Assembly: GCA_026707945.1 (NCBI GenBank)
Contig: JAPOVV010000105.1
Coordinates: 211,849 to 275,848, forward strand
DNA: 64,000 nt
Direction of reading: 5' to 3'
DNA from: Gammaproteobacteria bacterium
Lineage (GTDB): Bacteria > Pseudomonadota > Gammaproteobacteria > Pseudomonadales > Azotimanducaceae
Part shown: piece after piece, positions 26,821 through 35,512 of the stretch
Layout of the letters: every line of letters begins with the position of its first letter
Position numbering within the stretch: position 1 is the stretch's first letter
Notes under the pieces: model-generated
What the model was told of the DNA's origin: nothing
Database searches by the model: none
Seen by the model: only the letters and a program-made list of their open reading frames with translations
Made by a program: the position numbers and the translations under genes

Positions 26821-27948
26821 ATGAAGGAACGAGTACTCTGTTTCGGCTTCAACACCGAATTCCAGAAAAAACTCATCGATGCATGGACAGTCGACCTTGA
26901 CGCCAAGACCGTCGACCTCGTCCTCCTTTCAAGAAAGGCCTGTCCAAACGTAGAACGACACGCTGAAACCGCACTAGAGTCGGCGCGACGTGTACCAGCT
27001 GGCGCCATCGGTGAGCGCCTTAAGTTACGTTTTCTGCAACTGCAATACAACTGGATTTACCGGAAACTTGAAGAGTCGCGCCCCGACCGGGTGTTGATCT
27101 ACAACGGACTTAATGGAGTGAACTATCTCGTGAGCGCCGCGTGTAAGGAGCTCGACCTACCCCAACTGTACTTTGAACGGGCACCGTTGCAAGATCGGGT
27201 ACAAATTGATGCACGCGGCGTGAATTTCCAGTCGAGCGTTCCGACCGATATTCAGTTCTATCGCAGTCTCAAGGAGGACGAATTCGCTGACTACCGAGGC
27301 GCGGATTACGTCAACGAGCACCTCCTGAACAACGAAAGCTCCTTGTCTGGAAACCAGGATGGCAACAACGAGTTACGCTCGAAGTCCTATGTGTTTTGTC
27401 CACTTCAAGTACCGAGAGACACCCAGGTGACCGTTTTCGGTGGCTGGATCAACGGCATCCCACACTTGTTGGATAGTTTGGACGAAGCCTCACGCCAGTT
27501 ACCTTCAGATATTCACGTGCGTATCAAGGAACATCCAAGCAGTCCAATCTCATTTGCGCAACGCATTGAGTCGTACGACAACCCGAAGCTCGTACTCGAC
27601 AATGAGCATGACGTCTATGACCAAGTGGCTCATTCACAAGGCGTCATCACGATTAATTCTTCGGTCGGACTCGAGGCATTCTTGTTCGAAAAGCCCGTTA
27701 TCACGATTGGTAAAGCGCTCTATTCTTTCGGCGAAATGACGACACGAGCAACAGATTTGGATTCGTTGTGTGATGCAATGACCGACTTTCCAAATCTCAG
27801 TTGGTCGCGATTGGAAAGAGACCGGTTCGTCAAATTTCTATTCTTCTGGTTTCCGCCTATGCAACAGGTTTTAAATAAGGAGTACACACCGCACGATATT
27901 CTCCTTCGTAATCAGAAGTTCCAGTCGCTACTCGAAGGCGCGAATTAG
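26821..27948 (+). CDS. Capsule polysaccharide synthesis-like protein (KpsS/KpsC type)
   Basis: A 375-residue protein resembling the Capsule_synth family, whose characterised members are beta-Kdo transferases that build the lipid-attached linker of group 2 capsules. Landmarks are FCPLQVPRDTQV in the middle, the RIKEHPSSP segment and GVITINSSVGLEAFLF-KPVITIGKALYS near the C-terminus. No signal peptide or membrane helix is seen. No other capsule gene is nearby, so it may act on another surface glycan. Family call is fairly firm; exact role unknown. Confidence 0.75.
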   Translation: MKERVLCFGFNTEFQKKLIDAWTVDLDAKTVDLVLLSRKACPNVERHAETALESARRVPAGAIGERLKLRFLQLQYNWIYRKLEESRPDRVLIYNGLNGVNYLVSAACKELDLPQLYFERAPLQDRVQIDARGVNFQSSVPTDIQFYRSLKEDEFADYRGADYVNEHLLNNESSLSGNQDGNNELRSKSYVFCPLQVPRDTQVTVFGGWINGIPHLLDSLDEASRQLPSDIHVRIKEHPSSPISFAQRIESYDNPKLVLDNEHDVYDQVAHSQGVITINSSVGLEAFLFEKPVITIGKALYSFGEMTTRATDLDSLCDAMTDFPNLSWSRLERDRFVKFLFFWFPPMQQVLNKEYTPHDILLRNQKFQSLLEGAN

Positions 27949-28020
27949 CCACAACGCATCTACTTCCAACGAATCTAACGCAAAGTACGCACACCTACTC
28001 GATCGAAGAAGCGTTTTACA

Positions 28021-28908
28021 TTACGATCCTTTTTCGTCGACTTGACGCAATCTTTCGATAAGACTCGATGTGTCCCATCGACTACCGCCTAACGCCTGTA
28101 CTTCTGCGTAGAACTGATCGACCAAAGCGGTCATCGGCAGTCGTGCGCCGACCTCGCGAGCGATATCTAGTGCGATTGCAAGGTCTTTCCTCATCCAATT
28201 TACGGCGAAACCATAGTCGAACTTTCGTGCAGCCATGGTCTCCGCCCGATTCACCATCTGCCAGGATCCGGCCGCGCCATTCTTGATGATTTCAACAACC
28301 TCGTTAATATCAAGGCCAGACTTCTCGGCGAGATGGAATCCTTCCGCTAATCCTTGAACAACGCCCGCTATGCAGATCTGATTGACCATCTTGGTCAATT
28401 GACCGGCGCCTGCGCCGCCCATGAGTTTGACTGATTTCGCGTAGCAATCGATCACCGGTTCAGTTCGGTCGAATACAGCTTGCTCACCACCGACCATGAT
28501 GGTCAACTCCCCGTTGTCTGCCCCAGCTTGACCCCCGCTAAGGGGGGCGTCCAAGAAATGAGCGCCAGCGTCCTGACTAGCTTGGGCTAACTCACGTGCA
28601 AGATTAGGTGAGTCAGTCGTGTGGTCGACGAACACGGCATCCTGTTGAATCGAAGCGAGGATACCCGAGTCACCATACGTGACACTACGCACATCGTCGT
28701 CATTGCCGACACACGTGAACACGAACTCTGCGCCATCGGTAGCTTCCGCGGGTGTGGCTTTTGCTGTTCCGCTGTGCGCTGAAAGCCATTCGTCGGCTCG
28801 ACTTGTTGTGCGGTTGTAAACAGCGACATCGTGACCGGCAGCGGCTAGATGACCTGCCATCGGGAACCCCATGACTCCCAAACCGACAAATGCAACGCGA
28901 TGTCCCAC
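28021..28908 (-). CDS. 3-hydroxyisobutyrate dehydrogenase-family oxidoreductase
   Basis: NAD(P)-dependent beta-hydroxyacid dehydrogenase of 295 residues. It has the Rossmann FVGLGVMGFPMAGHL motif, the substrate-binding DAPLSGGQAGADNGELTIMVGG, and the catalytic lysine in GQLTKMVNQICIAG. Relatives reduce tartronate semialdehyde or succinic semialdehyde, or oxidise 3-hydroxyisobutyrate; substrate is not decidable here. The start is GTG with GGAG eight bases upstream. Its leader directly follows the hairpin cluster at the tnpB 3' end, so its promoter probably lies in or next to the mobile element. Confidence 0.85.
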   Translation of the reverse strand: MGHRVAFVGLGVMGFPMAGHLAAAGHDVAVYNRTTSRADEWLSAHSGTAKATPAEATDGAEFVFTCVGNDDDVRSVTYGDSGILASIQQDAVFVDHTTDSPNLARELAQASQDAGAHFLDAPLSGGQAGADNGELTIMVGGEQAVFDRTEPVIDCYAKSVKLMGGAGAGQLTKMVNQICIAGVVQGLAEGFHLAEKSGLDINEVVEIIKNGAAGSWQMVNRAETMAARKFDYGFAVNWMRKDLAIALDIAREVGARLPMTALVDQFYAEVQALGGSRWDTSSLIERLRQVDEKGS

Positions 28909-28950
28909 CTTTTCACTCCAATATTGATAAATACAGCCAACGTGTACAAC

Positions 28951-29066
28951 CCGACGTCTATGTCAGAGAACCGTCGGCGCGCCGAAATATTTAGGCGCTT
29001 ATGTACTTCTGTGTGGTTTTCACACTGCTTACACGGTTCCGTGTCGATCAAGACCCACGTCTTGAT
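28951..29066 (-). ncRNA. Candidate omega-RNA / element right end of the tnpB gene
   Basis: Five consecutive perfect inverted repeats follow the tnpB stop on its own strand: ATCAAGAC-4-GTCTTGAT (29066-29047), ACACGG-2-CCGTGT (29044-29031), GTGTG-5-CACAC (29025-29011), GCGCC-10-GGCGC (28998-28979) and CCGACG-15-CGTCGG (28977-28951). TnpB proteins use an RNA from exactly this place, overlapping or following the 3' end of the gene, whose last bases read the flanking DNA as guide. The structure is seen directly; the omega-RNA role is inferred. Confidence 0.6.
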
Positions 29067-29067
29067 T

Positions 29068-30234
29068 CTATTTTTCAGTTGCCGACACTGCGGGAAAAGC
29101 GCCACCCGCATCAAAGAGCGCAAGCCCCTTGAGCAACACATTCTTCGACGCGTTCACGTCGCGGTCGTCACCATACCCGCAATGGGCGCAGTGATACCAA
29201 CGATCATTCAGCGTCAACGGCTTGACCGGTAAACCACCACAACGAGAACATCGTTGTGTGGTGTGTTTAGGGTCGACGCGCACCAACTGACCACCGGCGC
29301 TTGCAGCCTTGTAGTCGAGTTGCATGATGAACATCCCCCAATTCTGGTCGAGGATCGAGCGATTCAATCCGGTCTTCTGCTTGACCCGGCGTCCTGGGCA
29401 ATCGGCGGTACCGGCCGCCGATGCGGTCATCGCCTCGATGTCGAGATCTTCCACCGCAATCCATTTGCCGTGAAGTTTGACGATCTCGCTGGTGAGACGA
29501 TGCAGGGCATTGTGACGCTGCACACGCGCCCGATAACACGCCCGCGCAAGCGCCTGCCGTCGTTTCGCACGACCCTTCGACCCCCGCTTGCAGCGACTCA
29601 AGGCACGTTGCTTGCGGCGGATCTCGGCACGGTCCGGGGTATGGCGTGGAATCACCATACCATCGGACAACGCCGCGTTTACGCGTACCCCGACATCGAT
29701 GCCGATGGCACGGTTCAACCCGATGCGTGGTCTCTCAATATCGCACACCAACTGGATGAAAACCCCGGTCGGTCGTTGTACTACCCGGAGGAGTTTCACT
29801 TGTTCTCGATCATGGCATCGATCGTCCTTTCGCCATCGAAGCCGTCCAATCCCCTTGATCTTCACCGACCCGTACTTGACGTTAAAGACAGGTTTCTTAT
29901 AGAGCGTCTCAAACGACATCACGCCGCGCTTCGCTGACTTGAAACGCGGAAAACCGCGACCTTCCCGGAAAAACCGTTTGAACGCCCGGTCGACCCGGAC
30001 CAACGCCGAATCCTGACACCACCGGTCAAACTTGCCAAACCATTCATCGGTATGGCGAATCGTCGTCAATGAGCCTCGTTGGTCGAAGAGACTGATGCTG
30101 TCACCGGTTTTCTGGTAGCAGTCGATGCGTTCCTGCAGGGCACCGTTGTAGAGCAGCCGTTGCTGCGTAAGGAACTCGGCGAGGTTCCGATGCGTGTAGG
30201 CGTTCAGCTTCGCCTTATAGGTATACGTAATCAC
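29068..30234 (-). CDS. tnpB: TnpB RNA-guided endonuclease (IS200/IS605-type OrfB)
   Basis: A 388-residue TnpB, the Cas12 ancestor that cleaves DNA under guidance of an element-encoded RNA and helps maintain the insertion sequence. All RuvC residues are visible: Asp180 in GIDVGV, Glu262 in VEDLD and Asp359 in DRDVNAS. The zinc ribbon has Cys329/Cys332 and Cys349/Cys352. An N-terminal basic OrfB_IS605-type domain precedes them. The frame is intact, so the protein may be active. No TnpA transposase gene lies beside it, so the element would be mobilised in trans or is immobile (IS1341-like layout). It is inserted between an oxidoreductase gene and selA. Confidence 0.95.
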   Translation of the reverse strand: MITYTYKAKLNAYTHRNLAEFLTQQRLLYNGALQERIDCYQKTGDSISLFDQRGSLTTIRHTDEWFGKFDRWCQDSALVRVDRAFKRFFREGRGFPRFKSAKRGVMSFETLYKKPVFNVKYGSVKIKGIGRLRWRKDDRCHDREQVKLLRVVQRPTGVFIQLVCDIERPRIGLNRAIGIDVGVRVNAALSDGMVIPRHTPDRAEIRRKQRALSRCKRGSKGRAKRRQALARACYRARVQRHNALHRLTSEIVKLHGKWIAVEDLDIEAMTASAAGTADCPGRRVKQKTGLNRSILDQNWGMFIMQLDYKAASAGGQLVRVDPKHTTQRCSRCGGLPVKPLTLNDRWYHCAHCGYGDDRDVNASKNVLLKGLALFDAGGAFPAVSATEK

Positions 30235-30424
30235 AGTGGGAGTTTAAGCTGGAAACCGCGACTGCGCAAAAGAAATCGTCTGGTCGACTCATCGGCAGTT
30301 GTGCCTGATCACCTCGCTAAATCAATAAGATAGGCGGGAGCCACGTACCCGCTAACCGAAAACCACAAGTAACTACTTATGAGCCAATATTTAACATAGC
30401 GCAAATGTCAAAAACGAGCTACCC

Positions 30425-31816
30425 ATGAGCGGCGACCACGCTGCCGAGAATCGTCAGTCCATCCCCTCTATCGATCGTCTACTAGGTGCGCCATTCCTTG
30501 AGGACATCATCGCATCTTGGGGACGCGAGTCGGTTCGCGCAGCGATTCGCACCATTCAAGATCGGATTCGTGAAAGTGAAACTACCGTTGAGATCGAAGA
30601 TCTTGAAGCGTATTACCGAGGAGAAATCGAGCGCTGGTTATCAACCGAGCGAATTCGAGGGTATCAGGCGGTCTTCAACGTGACTGGCACGGTTCTTCAC
30701 ACAAATCTCGGAAGAGCGCGCATCGACGAAAGTATGTTCGAGCAAGTTAAACCTCTTGTAACGCAACCTGCAACTATTGAGTTCGACCTTACTACAGGCA
30801 GGCGCGGGCAACGGGAAGATGCAGTATGCGAGCGTCTATGCCGACTTGTCGATGCCGACGCGGCAGCGATTGTGAATAACAACGCCGCCGCAGTACTGAT
30901 CGTGCTCCATACTCTCGCATGTGATCGCAATGTTGTTGTTTCTCGTGGCGAGCTGATTGAAATCGGCGGTAGTTTTCGCTTACCGGAAATCATGGAAGCT
31001 GCTGGTTGCCAGCTTGTCGAAGTCGGTACTACCAACCGAACACACCTTAGCGACTACGAGCGTGCACTAGCAAAGAAACCAGCGATGTTGCTGAAAGTGC
31101 ACCCGAGCAACTATCGAATTCAGGGTTTTACGAAAGAAGTGAGCACGAAAGCACTAAGCGAGTTGTCGAACGAGCACAACATACCGTGTGTGATCGACTT
31201 AGGCAGCGGGGCATTGGTAGATACGCAACAGTTCGGTTTGCCTCGAGAACCCTTGCCCGGTGATGTGCTAACGGATGGTGCGGATTTGGTCACATTTTCT
31301 GGCGACAAGCTCCTCGGCGGTCCGCAAGCGGGGTTGATCGTCGGTTCACGCGAATTGATCGATCAAATCAATGCGAATCCGATGAAACGTGCACTTCGAA
31401 CTTCTAAATTGACGCTCGCATTGCTTGATGAAACGCTCAAAGCTTACGAAGACGTCGAAAACATTCGCGATCACGTGCCGACATTGCGCGCCTTGTCGAT
31501 GTCGCAAAAAGAACTCCACGCTCGTGCTAAACGGATTCACGCACGGTTCGCTGAAGTTTTGCCAGAGGAATTCACCATTGATATCGAAGAAACTGAAGCA
31601 GAAGTGGGAAGCGGCGCGATGCCTGGTCATTCGATTCCGTCTGTAGCAATATCAGTTCGAGGTAGTACCAATACGACGACTCAGACGCTCTTTGCAACAC
31701 TGCGAGGGTTAGAGACGCCCGTCATTGGTCGAATGTACAAGGGCGCGATTCATCTTGATGTGCGGGGCGCCGAACCTCTTGAAGAGTTTATTTCCAATCT
31801 AGATACGTTATCGTGA
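30425..31816 (+). CDS. selA: L-seryl-tRNA(Sec) selenium transferase
   Basis: PLP enzyme that converts seryl-tRNA(Sec) to selenocysteinyl-tRNA using selenophosphate. The 463 residues are standard. Seen are INTGTVLHTNLGRA-like NVTGTVLHTNLGRAR, AAIVNNNAAAVLIVL, the VEVGTTNRTHLSDY loop and the PLP lysine in FSGDKLLGGPQAG. It overlaps selB by four bases (GTGA), forming a classic selAB operon. A GCGGG-9-CCCGC repeat lies about 75 bases upstream. selD and selC are not visible in the window. Confidence 0.96.
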   Translation: MSGDHAAENRQSIPSIDRLLGAPFLEDIIASWGRESVRAAIRTIQDRIRESETTVEIEDLEAYYRGEIERWLSTERIRGYQAVFNVTGTVLHTNLGRARIDESMFEQVKPLVTQPATIEFDLTTGRRGQREDAVCERLCRLVDADAAAIVNNNAAAVLIVLHTLACDRNVVVSRGELIEIGGSFRLPEIMEAAGCQLVEVGTTNRTHLSDYERALAKKPAMLLKVHPSNYRIQGFTKEVSTKALSELSNEHNIPCVIDLGSGALVDTQQFGLPREPLPGDVLTDGADLVTFSGDKLLGGPQAGLIVGSRELIDQINANPMKRALRTSKLTLALLDETLKAYEDVENIRDHVPTLRALSMSQKELHARAKRIHARFAEVLPEEFTIDIEETEAEVGSGAMPGHSIPSVAISVRGSTNTTTQTLFATLRGLETPVIGRMYKGAIHLDVRGAEPLEEFISNLDTLS

Positions 31817-33699
31817 TCATCACGCTTGCCGGTCATGTCGATCACGGCAAGACTGCGATCGTTCAAGCGCTTACAGGAATCAACACGGATCGGTTAAAAG
31901 AAGAACAAGCGCGTGGATTGACGATTGATCTCGGTTTTGCCTATACGACGATCGAGTCACAACGCATTGGATTTGTAGACGTACCGGGCCATCATCGTTT
32001 TATTCACAACATGATCGCTGGTGTAGCGAGTCAGCAACATGCGCTGCTAATCATCGCCGCGGATGATGGCATCATGCCACAGACGATCGAGCATGTTCAA
32101 ATCCTGCAGCTACTCGGACTACGAACGGGCACCATTGTTCTCAACAAAGTTGATCTCGTTTCAGACGATCGTGTACGTGAATGCCATGCTGCGATCGACG
32201 AATTCAAGCGCGACCAGTTCCTCAGCGACGCAAAGGTGTTCGACGTTGCGGCACCGTCAGCTCAAGGCATCGACGCATTGCGTGAACACCTAGTTGAAAC
32301 CGCAAGACAATTCGATTCGACAGAGAGCGACCGGCCATTTCGACTCGCGATCGATCGTTCCTTCAATTTACGGGGTGTAGGTACCGTCGTCACGGGTACG
32401 GTGACTTCCGGAACCGTCAAGATTGGTGATGAAGTTCATCTGACCACGACGAGCGATCGAGTCCGTATTCGCAACTTGAACGTACAGGGGCTCAATGCAG
32501 ACAGCGCTTACATCGGTGATCGTTGCAGTCTCAACATCGCCGGTTCTGACGTAAATCAAGCTCAACGCGGCGATTGGCTGCTTTCCCCAATTCACGATTT
32601 TCCGATCAGGCGGGTATTTATCGACCTATCGATTCTCGATGACTTTCCGCGACCAGTGAAACATTGGTCTTCCGTGCATGTTTATCACTTGACCGATCAC
32701 ACAGAAGCGCGTCTTGCGTTACTCGAAGGCAACGTTGCCGAACCCGGCGTCACAACGCTCGCCGAGCTGCACTGCGAAGAAGACATGCATTTCAAGGCCG
32801 GGGATCGCGTGATCCTGCGAGATCGTGATCTTTCGCGAACGCTCGGGGGCGCAACCGTGGTTGCGTACCCCCAAGATACGAACGTCAGAAGCCGATCTGA
32901 CGCACGTCTTTCGTTCTTGGGATCACTTCGAGAGGCGATTCATGAGCATGACCATGCAGGGTCTCTGAAAACCTATGCATCTACCGGGCTGGTGAATGTC
33001 GATGAATTCACGCGTTTCGTGCTATGTGATCGAGACGAGGTGAGCAGGATTCTCGACAGCCATGTCGTCGAGTATGCCGCAGACCTAGCTTTCGGAGCAA
33101 CGCTCTTTGATGACATATCGAAGAGTGTTTTGAAGACGCTCGCGGAATTTCATGACTCCCACCCCACGCAAGAGGGCGTGACCGTGACGCAGCTTGAGCA
33201 GCTACTTTCAACTAACGTAGCGACTCTCCAGTTTGTTCTCGATCGCTTAGTTGAGCGGAATGCACTGCGTCACGTTGCCGGTCAGTACGCGATGATCGAA
33301 CATGAGGCACAAGGTCCGTCGTACGACACGTCATTGTTCGACAAGGTACGACCGATGTTTGATGCTGAACAACCCGTTTCACTTGGGGACGTGGCAAAGC
33401 GACTCCGTATGCCATTCAACGACATCGAAAAAGCGTTGCGGCCTATGGTCGCCGCAAATGCACTCGTGCAGGTGAACAAGAATCGTTATCTCACGCCGAA
33501 ACGAATTGATGAATTACAGCGCGTTGCTTCGGAACTTGCCTCAAACAAGCCATTCACAGTACGAGAGTTTCGTGACGCAAGTGGTCTCGGTCGGAACACG
33601 GTCATAGATGTACTCGAGTATTTTGATAGACGACGCATTACACAGAGGCATGGAGATGTACGTACGCTACTTAAGCGACTCGACTCAGACAATGCATGA
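31813..33699 (+). CDS. selB: Selenocysteine-specific elongation factor
   Basis: GTPase that delivers Sec-tRNA to UGA codons marked by a SECIS hairpin. The 628-residue protein has the G1 motif AGHVDHGKTAIVQAL, the DVPGHHRFIHNM switch II region and NKVDLV. A beta-barrel portion and a C-terminal series of winged-helix domains that bind the SECIS RNA follow (the last, FTVREFRDASGLGRNTVIDVLEYFDRR, is clear). The start is GTG inside the selA end. Its presence means the genome should encode at least one selenoprotein; none was identified in this window. Confidence 0.96.
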   Translation: MIITLAGHVDHGKTAIVQALTGINTDRLKEEQARGLTIDLGFAYTTIESQRIGFVDVPGHHRFIHNMIAGVASQQHALLIIAADDGIMPQTIEHVQILQLLGLRTGTIVLNKVDLVSDDRVRECHAAIDEFKRDQFLSDAKVFDVAAPSAQGIDALREHLVETARQFDSTESDRPFRLAIDRSFNLRGVGTVVTGTVTSGTVKIGDEVHLTTTSDRVRIRNLNVQGLNADSAYIGDRCSLNIAGSDVNQAQRGDWLLSPIHDFPIRRVFIDLSILDDFPRPVKHWSSVHVYHLTDHTEARLALLEGNVAEPGVTTLAELHCEEDMHFKAGDRVILRDRDLSRTLGGATVVAYPQDTNVRSRSDARLSFLGSLREAIHEHDHAGSLKTYASTGLVNVDEFTRFVLCDRDEVSRILDSHVVEYAADLAFGATLFDDISKSVLKTLAEFHDSHPTQEGVTVTQLEQLLSTNVATLQFVLDRLVERNALRHVAGQYAMIEHEAQGPSYDTSLFDKVRPMFDAEQPVSLGDVAKRLRMPFNDIEKALRPMVAANALVQVNKNRYLTPKRIDELQRVASELASNKPFTVREFRDASGLGRNTVIDVLEYFDRRRITQRHGDVRTLLKRLDSDNA

Positions 33700-33812
33700 G
33701 ACATGACGATTAGCTCGAAGACTTCTAGGTCGATCCGATATAGATATTTTCAGTTTGCCATCGATTAGTTTTCACCTTATATGCCTTTGACGGAGCGGTT
33801 CGAGCCTCGGAT

Positions 33813-34016
33813 ATGCGCACGTTTTGTGGGACAGTCAAGTTGCGGAATGAGTATAGGAGTACGCACACGACTGAATCTCGAAAGAACGGTGGCCTGAGGC
33901 ATCGTTACAGTGACGTTTTTAAACGTGAAGCGGTGAGTCTGTTGATGAACACGCAGGCATCCGCGGCAGACGCCAGCAATGAACCAGGGATTAGTGTTGC
34001 GACGCTACACCTTTGA
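33813..34016 (+). pseudogene. Transposase helix-turn-helix fragment (IS3/IS66 OrfA-like)
   Basis: A 67-residue frame whose second half, RYSDVFKREAVSLLMN followed by a GISVATLHL-type recognition helix, resembles the N-terminal HTH_Tnp_1 region of IS3-family OrfA proteins. It stops where the leucine zipper should begin and no OrfB follows, so it is a remnant. The region around it, from the selB stop to 34077, shows no other gene. Confidence 0.5.
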
Positions 34017-34077
34017 ATGATCTCCCGTCGAGTTTCTAAGATCCTGCGAAATAGTGCATCGGGTTCGCTCGGTTGAT

Positions 34078-34245
34078 TCAAAGTATCTTGATGAACACCA
34101 CCGTTTGATCATCTTTATATTGCACCTCGACCGTAGTCTTGTTCTCCTTCCATTTGGTCGCTAAGATAACAATCGCAGTCCCTAGTATCCCTCCAAATGC
34201 AATAAGCGCAACGATGATTGCTGGGTCCAAGACCGAATTTCCCAT
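34078..34245 (-). CDS. Small single-pass membrane protein
   Basis: A 55-residue frame: a hydrophobic helix from about residue 9 to 29 (AIIVALIAFGGILGTAIVIL) followed by a basic KWKENK stop-transfer turn and a hydrophilic tail of beta-like character. An AGGA lies just before the ATG. Composition and topology look like a real protein in an otherwise gene-poor stretch. I do not recognise a family. Confidence 0.5.
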   Translation of the reverse strand: MGNSVLDPAIIVALIAFGGILGTAIVILATKWKENKTTVEVQYKDDQTVVFIKIL

Positions 34246-34637
34246 GTTCCTGTGATTACGGAAGTGATTCTATAGCTACGTACACTAGCTAAAGGCAGTC
34301 TCTAAGCTCTAAGTACCGCACCGGTTTCAGGAGGTCGGACAGCACATCCTCTTAAGCGGCCACTAAGTTCGATCGTTACTTCCTGACAATATAGAACCCA
34401 TCGCGAAGGGTAGCATCGACGAGAGCCGACTTGGAACAAACGGCAGCGCTTGGTGACTACGGAAATGAGAAAATAAATACCCTCGAAACTATCACTTAAG
34501 TGTCCCTTAAAACGTACGCAGTCCCGTACACTCAAATCTGAGTGCTGTCGTATGGCATCATCAAAAGAAGCCCTAGTACCCACTATTCAGGTACAGAAAA
34601 CTATCGGTGACTAGGTGACCAGTATTCAGTAGTCTCC
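34246..34637. other. Gene-free spacer
   Basis: No convincing gene in these 392 bases. A 93-residue minus-strand frame (34302-34583) lacks any recognisable domain and looks like chance. The one structured site is CACTCA-AATC-TGAGTG at 34529-34544, a perfect 6-bp inverted repeat upstream of a run of small repeats of the ACTATC/GGTGACTAGGTGACC kind near 34600. Confidence 0.4.
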
Positions 34638-35117
34638 TTAGAATCGGTGGGCTATTCCAGCCCCCAATATGTCATCCGACCCGACCTTAAACGCGATAGA
34701 AAACGTATTGCTTATTTGTAGCATGATGGATGCTTCAATATTGTCGCTAGCCGTGAGACGAAACATCCTTGAAGAGTCGGGTTTACCAAGCACGAATCCG
34801 ACTTGCCCCTCCCATCCACTGTTTGACTTACTTCTGCCGAACCGTATTTGCTCAACGTTTGAATAGTAAACGCCCACGAAGGGTGTGAAGCGACCAGTCG
34901 TAATACCTATGTCAGTCCCAAATGAAAACTCGTTTGCCTTGCGATAGTCGAGGCAAGCCGAATCGCTTGTACACTTTAACCCGACATTCGAATAGCCGTT
35001 GTTATCGTAAAACTTCATCCATTCAATAGACGTGCTTCGCTTATCCAGCCATGCAGTCAGCACGGCATCGTTTGCGCTAACAGAAATACTCAATAGAGCG
35101 ACAACAAGATATTTCAA
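34638..35117 (-). CDS. Small outer-membrane beta-barrel-like protein
   Basis: A 159-residue secreted protein of unknown function. It starts with a short signal peptide (MKYLVVALLSISVSAND), contains two cysteines about ten residues apart (LKCTSDSACLDY) that could form a disulfide, and alternates polar and hydrophobic residues to the C-terminal phenylalanine (GAGIAHRF). A C-terminal Phe with alternating strand pattern is the assembly signal of outer-membrane barrels. No family was recognised. It stands alone. Confidence 0.55.
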   Translation of the reverse strand: MKYLVVALLSISVSANDAVLTAWLDKRSTSIEWMKFYDNNGYSNVGLKCTSDSACLDYRKANEFSFGTDIGITTGRFTPFVGVYYSNVEQIRFGRSKSNSGWEGQVGFVLGKPDSSRMFRLTASDNIEASIMLQISNTFSIAFKVGSDDILGAGIAHRF

Positions 35118-35512
35118 TTGATATACCGTATTGCGACAGGTTCTTCTGAATCCACACGAAGTGCCCTAGAGCATGCCCCGTTTCTCTTAAGAAATGAGAC
35201 TTAGGACCCTGACTAAACAATCGAAGTCTATTCTACGCGCCTTACTTGCCTCCGATAATCACGTTTCACGCAGTATTGCCCTGGCAAAAATGGGTGCACG
35301 AATGACTCACTCCGGACCAATCCGTCCTTCGTTCCAGCATATACAACATTCAACTTCAAGACAGGCTCTATCAATAATCGGCCTAGACAGGATCGTTGTA
35401 TGGATCGTTATTATAAATTATTCAATCAAATCAATATATTACTCTAAGAAACTACATTAAGTTATTTGAGCGTGCCAACTACACTTCTCCCGATCATCCA
35501 CATTAGCACGAA
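35118..35512. other. Gene-free AT-rich spacer
   Basis: About 395 bases between two minus-strand genes. An 88-residue plus-strand frame at 35194-35460 has no family resemblance and an implausible composition. AT-rich sequence near 35400-35460 could contain a promoter but no clear -35/-10 pair was picked. No RNA gene seen. Confidence 0.4.

Noticed and set aside
29254..29937. 227-residue plus-strand frame opposite tnpB
   Set aside because: It lies wholly antisense to the well-supported tnpB and its sequence mirrors tnpB codon structure.
33700..33830. GTTCGAGCC near 33810 as a T-loop of a selC-like tRNA next to selB
   Set aside because: No paired acceptor stem, no TTCAAA anticodon loop and no long variable arm can be built around it.
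34302..34583. 93-residue minus-strand frame between the small membrane gene and the barrel-like gene
   Set aside because: No ribosome site, no domain pattern and a composition typical of chance reading.
35194..35460. 88-residue plus-strand frame upstream of prfC's 3' side
   Set aside because: The C-terminal part is an AT-rich low-complexity stretch; no family, no supporting context.
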